Positions 17,758-25,100 of a stretch of 64,000 nucleotides of DNA are shown here, piece after piece. This DNA is from Bernardetia sp. MNP-M8 (GTDB lineage Bacteria; Bacteroidota; Bacteroidia; Cytophagales; Bernardetiaceae). The notes under the pieces are model-generated. The model was not told where the DNA came from and searched no databases. It worked only from the letters and a program-made list of their open reading frames with translations. The position numbers were made by a program, and so were the translations under genes. The stretch covers positions 868,001 through 932,000 of the forward strand of contig NZ_CP147012.1 in NCBI RefSeq assembly GCF_037126285.1, read 5' to 3'. Position 1 is the first letter of the stretch, and each line of letters begins with the position of its first letter.

Positions 17758-20700
17758 ATGACTTTTTGGTTAAAAATATTTCTAGTTTTCCTGTTTTATT
17801 TATCTTTTTCTTATTCTAGTTTTTCTCAAAATTATGTCCTTAATTACCAACACCTCCAAACAAAAGATGGTCTAGCAAATGCCTTTGTAAATTGCGCTCT
17901 GCAAGATAAAGAGGGTTTTATGTGGTTGGGAACAAATGATGGATTATGTAGATATGATGGCAAAAACTTTCTAACTTTTCGTAATAACGAAGAAGATAGT
18001 ATTTTTTTGGGTTCGAATGAAATTCAAGCTATTGTTCAGTTAAATGAGCATTTTCTTTTGCTGGGTACAACAGCAGGACTTAGTAAGATAGATTTATATA
18101 CTCAAAAAATTTCTACAATTGTTTTTTTTAATCAGAAAAATATTCTATCTATTTTGATTGATTCTGAAAAAACAATATGGATTATTGCTAACGAGCAACT
18201 ATTTTTCAAGAAAGTAAATCATCACAAGTGGCAAAATTATTCAGATGAATTCCCAAGTTTTTCCAAAAAAAAAATAACAGGTATTTATGAACGTATTTTA
18301 AAAAATAAAAATCAAGAAGAAGAAAAATATCTACTTATTACTGAGGAATTAATTGATAAAAATATCACATTAACAAAAATTTCATACAAAAAAAAGACAA
18401 ATCAAGAGTGGAAAGATATAGCATTATTCCCCTTTTATAGCGACTATTTTGGTAAAAAAAATGAGTTATGGTTTTCGTATAATTTATATACTAAAAATTA
18501 TAGTCACTTATATAAAGTCTATGACACAACAGTATTCAAAATAAATATTTTGCCTAATTTTTTTAATACTTGTGACAAACTAGGACTTCCCTTTTCTTCT
18601 CAAATTCAAGAAGATGATAATTTGTATAGTTACAACTCACAAGGTATTTTGATAATTGATAAAAGTCAAAAAAAAATCTCAAACTATATTGATTTTACAA
18701 ATTCTTCTCTCAACACAAGCAAATATTCCATTGTATTTATCTACAAAGACAGAACAGATAATTTATGGATTTGCACCTATGGGGCTGGTATTGCAGTTGT
18801 TCCTCTGTATACCCTTTTTAGTTTGAGAGAGTATAAATTAGGAGAAAGTGTACGCACTATTTTTCAAGAACCCACTACTAAAAATATGTGGATTGGAACA
18901 TATAATGAAGAAAATAATATAGATATTTTCTTGGGAGATTCAATCAAAAAAACGTGGGCTTATAACTCATATCCAAATTTATTGAAACAACAAATCTATA
19001 CAAAATATACTTTTCCACCTCCTCTATGGTTTGCAACAAATCAAGGAATTATAAAAATCAATCTAACCACATTTCAAAATTCCACTGAGTACAACACTAA
19101 AGAAAATTGTACGGCTCTTTTACCACTCAATGACTCTACAGTTTGGTTTGCGGAAGGAAATATACTTCAAAAATATAATCCCATTACAAAACAAATACTT
19201 TCTTCTACAAAATATGGAAAAGTAACTTGTTTGTATTATACAAAACAAAATGAAATTTGGGTAGGAACTCAAAATAATGGCATTGCTTTACTTAAAAATA
19301 CACACAACAAACCCATTTTTTATAATCCAAACTCAAAATCTAAAAATACAACTTGCTATGTTTTATCTATTCATCAAGATAAAAAAGGAATAATTTGGTT
19401 AGGCACTAAAGATGGATTTTATCGTTTTGATACTCTAGCTAAAATTTTCAAAAAATATACTATTAGTGATGGATTGCCTAATGAGGTTATTTATGCTGTT
19501 TTGGAAGATGAGCAAAATAATCTTTGGCTAAGTACAAATTATGGCATTTCAAAATTTAATAAAAAAACAGAAATATTTGAAAATTATGATGAGTCAGATG
19601 GATTACAAAACAATGAATTTAATACGAAAGCCTATTTCAAAAATGAAGAAGGAGAACTTTTTTTTGGTGGAATAAATGGACTCAATGCTTTTTTTCCTAA
19701 TCAAATGAAACGAAATAATTTTATACCTCCTTTATATTTTACTAAAATCACTAAGCAAGATTCTATAATTAAATTTGATAAACCATTACATCAAATAAAA
19801 AAATTAGAATTACCGATTGAAGAAGCTCAAATTTTGAGTTTTGATTTTGTAACTCTCAATTATTACCGTCCAGAAAAAAATCAATATGCCTACAAAATAG
19901 ATGAACTTCAAGACGATTGGGTAAGTTTAGGAAATGAAGGTAAACTGACTCTTACAGGACTTGCACACGGAAAATATACTCTCCGAATAAAAGCTGCTAA
20001 TAATCATGGCATCTGGAATAACAAAGGAATTACTCTAAAACTAATTCTTGTTGCACCTTTCTATCTTCAACCTTGGTTTTTATTTAGTTTGCTTATCTTA
20101 TTTTTAGCGTTGGTTTATCTTATCTATAAATGGAGATTATATCAAATCGGATTAGGCAAAAAACTTTTAGAAGAACAAATCCAAAAAGCTACTCAAGCAT
20201 TAGCCAACAAAAATATTCTTTTTGAGAAGCAAAATAAAGCCTTAGAAAAGGCAAACTTCACTCAAAATCAGCTTTTTGCTATTATCGCCCACGATTTACG
20301 GAGTCCTTTAATAGCTTTTCAAGATATTTCCAAACAAATAGATTATTTTTTAAAAAAGAATAATTCTGAAGGGTTGCACCAATTAGGAGAATACATTGAT
20401 AATTCAGTTCAAAATCTGAATACATTACTTAATAATTTATTGAATTGGGCTTTAACTCAACAACATCAAATAAAACACAGCCCACAAATTATTGATTTAC
20501 AAAATATTACAAAAGAAACAGTCAATATTTATCATAATCTTGCTCAAAGTCTGCACATAGAAATTGATGTACAAATCAATACAGATTTATTTATTTATGT
20601 AGATAAAGATTCGTTTCAAACCATTATAAGAAATCTTATTTCGAATGCTTTAAAATTTACACCCAAAGAAGGTAAAATCAGCATTTTGGCATATCAAGAA

Positions 20701-20955
20701 GAAAATCAAAATGAAATTATCTTGCAACTAACAGATACAGGAATTGGAATGAGTAATGATGCTCAAAAAGAAATATTTGAGCTTAATTTGGCTCATACTA
20801 GAAAAGGATTACGAGGAGAAAAAAGTACAGGTTTAGGACTGGTTTTGTGTTATGAGTTTGCCAAAATGAACGGTATTACTATTGATATAAAAAGCAAAAA
20901 AAATGAAGGAACTACTTTTACTCTTGGTATTCCAACCATTTCTCCGACGGAGTAA
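17758..20955 (+). CDS. Hybrid-type propeller sensor histidine kinase (Reg_prop, Y_Y_Y, HisKA, HATPase)
   Basis: A 1,065-residue membrane sensor kinase. The signal peptide is about residues 1-24 (SFSYSSFSQ). The periplasmic part has two-component-regulator propeller repeats (MWLGTNDGLCRYDG, IWLGTKDGFYRFD, LWLSTNYGISKFN) followed by a Y_Y_Y domain. One membrane helix lies near 770-792, then a coiled coil, the HisKA domain with H-box AIIAHDLRSP (phospho-acceptor His845), N-box NLISNALKFTP, and G boxes DTGIGMS and STGLGLVL. Unlike classical hybrid two-component systems it has no receiver or AraC domain, so phosphate must pass to a separate regulator, presumably the LytTR protein encoded next. The signal sensed is unknown; propeller sensors of gut relatives bind glycans, but no such context exists here. 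Confidence 0.92.
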   Translation: MTFWLKIFLVFLFYLSFSYSSFSQNYVLNYQHLQTKDGLANAFVNCALQDKEGFMWLGTNDGLCRYDGKNFLTFRNNEEDSIFLGSNEIQAIVQLNEHFLLLGTTAGLSKIDLYTQKISTIVFFNQKNILSILIDSEKTIWIIANEQLFFKKVNHHKWQNYSDEFPSFSKKKITGIYERILKNKNQEEEKYLLITEELIDKNITLTKISYKKKTNQEWKDIALFPFYSDYFGKKNELWFSYNLYTKNYSHLYKVYDTTVFKINILPNFFNTCDKLGLPFSSQIQEDDNLYSYNSQGILIIDKSQKKISNYIDFTNSSLNTSKYSIVFIYKDRTDNLWICTYGAGIAVVPLYTLFSLREYKLGESVRTIFQEPTTKNMWIGTYNEENNIDIFLGDSIKKTWAYNSYPNLLKQQIYTKYTFPPPLWFATNQGIIKINLTTFQNSTEYNTKENCTALLPLNDSTVWFAEGNILQKYNPITKQILSSTKYGKVTCLYYTKQNEIWVGTQNNGIALLKNTHNKPIFYNPNSKSKNTTCYVLSIHQDKKGIIWLGTKDGFYRFDTLAKIFKKYTISDGLPNEVIYAVLEDEQNNLWLSTNYGISKFNKKTEIFENYDESDGLQNNEFNTKAYFKNEEGELFFGGINGLNAFFPNQMKRNNFIPPLYFTKITKQDSIIKFDKPLHQIKKLELPIEEAQILSFDFVTLNYYRPEKNQYAYKIDELQDDWVSLGNEGKLTLTGLAHGKYTLRIKAANNHGIWNNKGITLKLILVAPFYLQPWFLFSLLILFLALVYLIYKWRLYQIGLGKKLLEEQIQKATQALANKNILFEKQNKALEKANFTQNQLFAIIAHDLRSPLIAFQDISKQIDYFLKKNNSEGLHQLGEYIDNSVQNLNTLLNNLLNWALTQQHQIKHSPQIIDLQNITKETVNIYHNLAQSLHIEIDVQINTDLFIYVDKDSFQTIIRNLISNALKFTPKEGKISILAYQEENQNEIILQLTDTGIGMSNDAQKEIFELNLAHTRKGLRGEKSTGLGLVLCYEFAKMNGITIDIKSKKNEGTTFTLGIPTISPTE

Positions 20956-21071
20956 AAACCATTCATTCATCAAAAACAACCATTTAATTTAAAAAATCTA
21001 CCTTTTAGAATTATTTCCCTCAATGTTTGATTTGTAATTTTTATATTTACTTAGGAATGATTGTGACCTGC

Positions 21072-21109
21072 AAAAGCAGCGAAGCTAATTAAATATTACG
21101 GATGTAATA
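21072..21109 (+). repeat. Short intergenic repeat, AAAGCAGYGAAGCYAATT family, copy 1
   Basis: CAAAAGCAGCGAAGCTAATT is followed by a small hairpin with ATTAC and GTAAT arms. A related copy stands at 59827-59857, where the arms are AATTAC and GTAATT and the spacer is shorter. It lies between the histidine kinase and response-regulator genes. Confidence 0.45.
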
Positions 21110-21178
21110 CATTGAATATCAATAATTTATTACTTCAAAATAAGTATCTTATTTAATTTTTATTACCTAAAAACCTCT

Positions 21179-21204
21179 GCCGTTGTCGGTGTCCCACCGA
21201 TGAC
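21179..21204 (+). repeat. Short hairpin repeat, GCC-hairpin family, best copy
   Basis: After GCC come 10-nt arms GTTGTCGGTG (21182-21191) and CACCGATGAC (21195-21204), which pair completely with two G-T wobbles around a TCC loop. It ends 18 bp before the ATG of the response regulator, so in mRNA it would sit next to the ribosome-binding region. No T-run follows. It could tune translation, or simply be an interspersed repeat. Confidence 0.6.
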
Positions 21205-21222
21205 ATAAAATACACAACATAT

Positions 21223-21966
21223 ATGAGAATTATTGCAGTAGAAGATGAACCTATTTTTGCCAACACTATTAGAAGAATTGTTGAAGATGATTTGGGTTAT
21301 GAATTGGTCGGAATGACAGATAATTCAGAAGAAATGCTTCGTTTTTTTGTGAGTATGAAACCTGATTTGGCTCTGATGGATATTCATATCAATGGTTCGA
21401 TGAATGGAATTGAGGTTGCCAAAAAAATTTCTAATTCAGAGTTTTCTGTGCCTATTATTTTTATTACTTCGTATGAAGATAAAGCTATTTTTGACTCTGC
21501 CAAAGAAGCAAATCCTTATGCCTATATCACAAAACCTATTGATGCTGACTTGTTGCAACGCACTATCGAATTAGCTATTTCTCGTTATGCAAAGTCCAAT
21601 CATATTGAAGATGGAAAGCAATGGAAAAGTGATATTTTGATTCGTGACCATTTTTTTATCAAAACAGAAACTAATCAACTACAAAAAGTAGCCATTAAAG
21701 ATATTTTGGTTGTTGAAATAATAGAAAAAACCTGTCAGATTACTACAAAAGAAAAAACATTTACTGTCAAGATGCCTCTCAAAGAAATTGAAGAGCGTTT
21801 GCCAATTACTGATTTTGTACAAATACACAGAAATACCATTGTTAATGCTTATTTTATAGATAATATTGATTTGCAAGACAATGTACTTACCATAGGTAAA
21901 AATCATTATGATATTAGCCGAAGGCACAAAGAAAACTTACTTAGTAGGCTCAATATGCTCAAATAG
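21223..21966 (+). CDS. LytTR-family response regulator
   Basis: A 247-residue DNA-binding response regulator. The receiver domain (residues 1-120) has the acidic pair in AVEDEP (E7-D8), phospho-acceptor Asp53 (LALMDIH), Thr82 (FITSYED) and Lys104-Pro105 (YITKPI), so it should be phosphorylatable. The LytTR DNA-binding domain (about 150-247) has DILVVEII, TVKMPLKEIEERL, FVQIHRNTIVNAYFI and ISRRHKENLL. It lies 267 bp downstream of the propeller histidine kinase and 147 bp upstream of the HYR adhesin, all on one strand. It is the natural partner of that kinase, which lacks its own receiver. The LytTR-like operator at 22008-22037 suggests that the adhesin is its target. Confidence 0.93.
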   Translation: MRIIAVEDEPIFANTIRRIVEDDLGYELVGMTDNSEEMLRFFVSMKPDLALMDIHINGSMNGIEVAKKISNSEFSVPIIFITSYEDKAIFDSAKEANPYAYITKPIDADLLQRTIELAISRYAKSNHIEDGKQWKSDILIRDHFFIKTETNQLQKVAIKDILVVEIIEKTCQITTKEKTFTVKMPLKEIEERLPITDFVQIHRNTIVNAYFIDNIDLQDNVLTIGKNHYDISRRHKENLLSRLNMLK

Positions 21967-22007
21967 ATAAAAATTAAAAAAAAGTTAAAAACGCTTAACT
22001 CTTAAAA

Positions 22008-22037
22008 TCAACCACTCAACACCAAATTTCAACCACT
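22008..22037 (+). promoter_or_regulatory. Candidate LytTR operator: two 9-bp direct repeats
   Basis: TCAACCACT occurs at 22008-22016 and again at 22029-22037, separated by exactly 12 bp (a 21-bp period, two helical turns). LytTR regulators such as AgrA bind 9-bp direct repeats spaced 12-13 bp apart. The reverse complement contains the GTT core but departs from the AgrA consensus at the first positions. The site lies between the LytTR gene and the adhesin, 37 bp upstream of a -7 element. Confidence 0.55.
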
Positions 22038-22073
22038 GAAGTACCTTGTTAAGTTTCACATATAGAGAATAAG

Positions 22074-22081
22074 TATTTTTG
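22074..22081 (+). promoter_or_regulatory. Candidate -7 promoter element for the HYR adhesin gene
   Basis: TATTTTTG fits the Bacteroidota -7 consensus TAnnTTTG and would start transcription near 22088, 26 bp before the ATG. No good TTG lies at the usual 17-23 bp upstream (only a TTTC at 16 bp and CTTG at 25 bp). That is consistent with an activator-dependent promoter, but also with chance. Confidence 0.4.
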
Positions 22082-22113
22082 AAGTAAAATTTACTAAAAA
22101 AAACTTTTACCTC

Positions 22114-25100
22114 ATGAAAAAGCTACTACTTCTACTTAAAAATAGCATTTTACTTTTTATACTACTTGCAATTTCCTATCAAATAAAAGCACAAGATACC
22201 ACTCCCCCTGTTTTTGCAATGCCTCAAAATGCCTCTTTTGATTGTGTACAAAGTGGACAAACTAGAGTATTGAATTATCAAGTGGCTGCTGGAGATAAGG
22301 TTGATGATGCACCTATTATAACAGCTACTAATGTTACTGATGGAGCTGCAATTGCTCTAAGGCTTGATGGATCAGGAGTAATTTTTGACATTACACCTAC
22401 TAATTCAATGGTTATTACTTCTCTTGATGTTTCACCTTATACAAATGGAGTGGCAGCAAACCCTTATTTTGTTGAAGTATATTATAAAAGAGGCACAAGG
22501 TTTGGCTTCGAAAACAATGCTGCTGCTTGGACATTGGCAGCTAATACAACTATTTCATTTACTGGAGCTAATCTATCCTATTATAATGTAGAAGTTGGAA
22601 ATTTAGCTCTTCTAGCAGGGGAAACATATTCTATTTGGGTTAGAGGTTATTCACCTACTGTACCTTCTATACTTGCATCTTCAGTAACAGCAAATGCAAA
22701 TATAGGAGATGCTAACTTTACTACTTCTAATCATATTCTTGCAAGGGGTCTTTTTAGTGGAACTGTATCTCTTACTCAAGATGCTTTTTTCTTAGGTAAG
22801 ATAAATTATGTTTTGGCTACTTCTACTATAACACAAATAGCAGGTTTACCTTCTGGGAGTGCCTTTCCTATTGGTGTTACTACCAATACTTTTAGAGCTA
22901 CTGATGTAGCAGGAAATATAGCTACAAAATCATTTACAGTTACAGTAAATGAAGATACACAAAAGCCAACACTGACAGCAAAACCAAATTATACAAGAAA
23001 TGCAGATGCAGGAAATTGTACTTTTACAAATACAAATATTCCAAATGGAATAGCAGCAGATAATTGTACAGTTGCTTCTTATTCTTATGTTCTGACAGGT
23101 GCAACAACTGGAACAGTTACAACTTTACTAAATCAAGTTTTTAATGTTGGAACTACAACAGTTACTTGGACAGCAACTGATACAAATGGAAATATTTCCA
23201 ATTCTGATGATTTTACAGTTACTATTTCAGATAATCAAAAACCTATTCTAATAAGAAGACCAAGCTATGGAGTAACTACAAATGTAGGAAATTGTAGTTA
23301 CATAAACTCAGGGGTATTAGCTTTTCCAAATGGAACAGCTACAGATAATTGTTCTGTGGCTTCGTATTCATATATTTTGACTGGGGTAACAACTGGAACA
23401 ATTACAACATTAGCAAATCAAGTTTTCAACGTAGGAATTACGACAGTTACTTGGACAGCAACTGATACAAATGGAAATATTTCTCTAAGTGACAGTTTTA
23501 CAGTTACTGTTTATGATAATCAATTACCAACTCTGACAGCTAAAACAGACTTTACAAGAAATGCAGATGTAGGAAATTGTAATTTTACAAATACAGATAT
23601 TCCAAACGGAATAGCAACAGATAATTGTTCTGTGGCTTCCTATTCTTACACTTTAACTGGTGCAACAACTGGAACAGTTGCAGATTTAACAAATCAAGTA
23701 TTCAATGTAGGAATTACGACAATTACTTGGACTGCAACAGATGTAAATGGAAAAATTTCTTTAAGTGATGAATTTACAGTTACTGTAAATGATAATCAAT
23801 TACCAACACTGACAGCAAAAACAGACTTTACAAGAAATGCAGATGTAGGAAACTGTTCGTTCATAAATACAGATATTCCAAACGGAATAGCAACAGATAA
23901 TTGTTCTGTTACTTCCTATTCTTACACTTTAACTGGTGCAACAACTGGAACAGTTGCAGATTTAACAAATCAAGTTTTCAATGTGGGAATTACGACAATT
24001 ACTTGGACTGCAACAGATGTAAATGGAAATATTTCTCTAAGTGATGATTTTACAGTTACTGTAAATGATAATCAATTACCACTTCTAACAGCGCAAACAG
24101 ACTTTACAAGAAATGCAGATGTAGGAAATTGTAGTTTTGTAAATACCGATATTCCAAACGGAGTAGCTTCTGATAATTGTTCCGTTGCTTCTTATTCTTA
24201 TGTTCTGACTGGTGCAACAACTGGAACAGTTACAACTTTAGCAAATCAAGTTTTCAATGTGGGAATTACGACAATTACTTGGACAGCAACAGATATAAAT
24301 GGAAATATTTCTACAAGTAATGAATTTACAGTTACTGTAAATGATAATCAATTACCACTTCTAACAGCGCAAACAGACTTTACAAGAAATGCAGATGTAG
24401 GAAATTGTAGTTTTGTAAATACCGATATTCCAAACGGAATAGCAACAGATAATTGTTCTGTTACTTCCTATTCTTACACTTTAACTGGTGCAACAACTGG
24501 AACAGTTGCAGATTTAACAAATCAAGTTTTCAATGTGGGAACTACAACAGTTACTTGGACTGCAACTGATGCAAATGGTAATGTTTCTTTGAGTGATGAT
24601 TTTACAGTTACAGTTTCTGATAATCAATTACCACTTCTAACAGCACAGACAGACTTTACAAGAAATGCAGATATAGGAAATTGTAGTTTTGTAAATCCAG
24701 CAGGAATAGGAAATATTCCAAATGGAAGTGCTACTGATAATTGTTCTGTTGCTTCCTATTCTTATGTTCTGACTGGCGCAACAACTGGAACAGTTACAAC
24801 TCTAGTAAATCAAGTATTCAACGTAGGAACTACAACAGTTACTTGGACTGCAACTGATGAAAATGGTAATGTTTCTTTGAGTGATGATTTTACAGTTACA
24901 GTTTCTGATAATCAACTACCAATTCTAACAGCAAAGTCAAATTACACAAGAAATGCAAATAATGGAGTTTGTAATTTTACTAATACAGACATCCCCAACG
25001 GAGTAGCTTCTGATAATTGTTCCGTTGCTTCTTATTCTTATATTCTGACTGGTGCAACAACTGGAACAGTTACAACTTTAGCAAATCAAGTTTTCAATGT

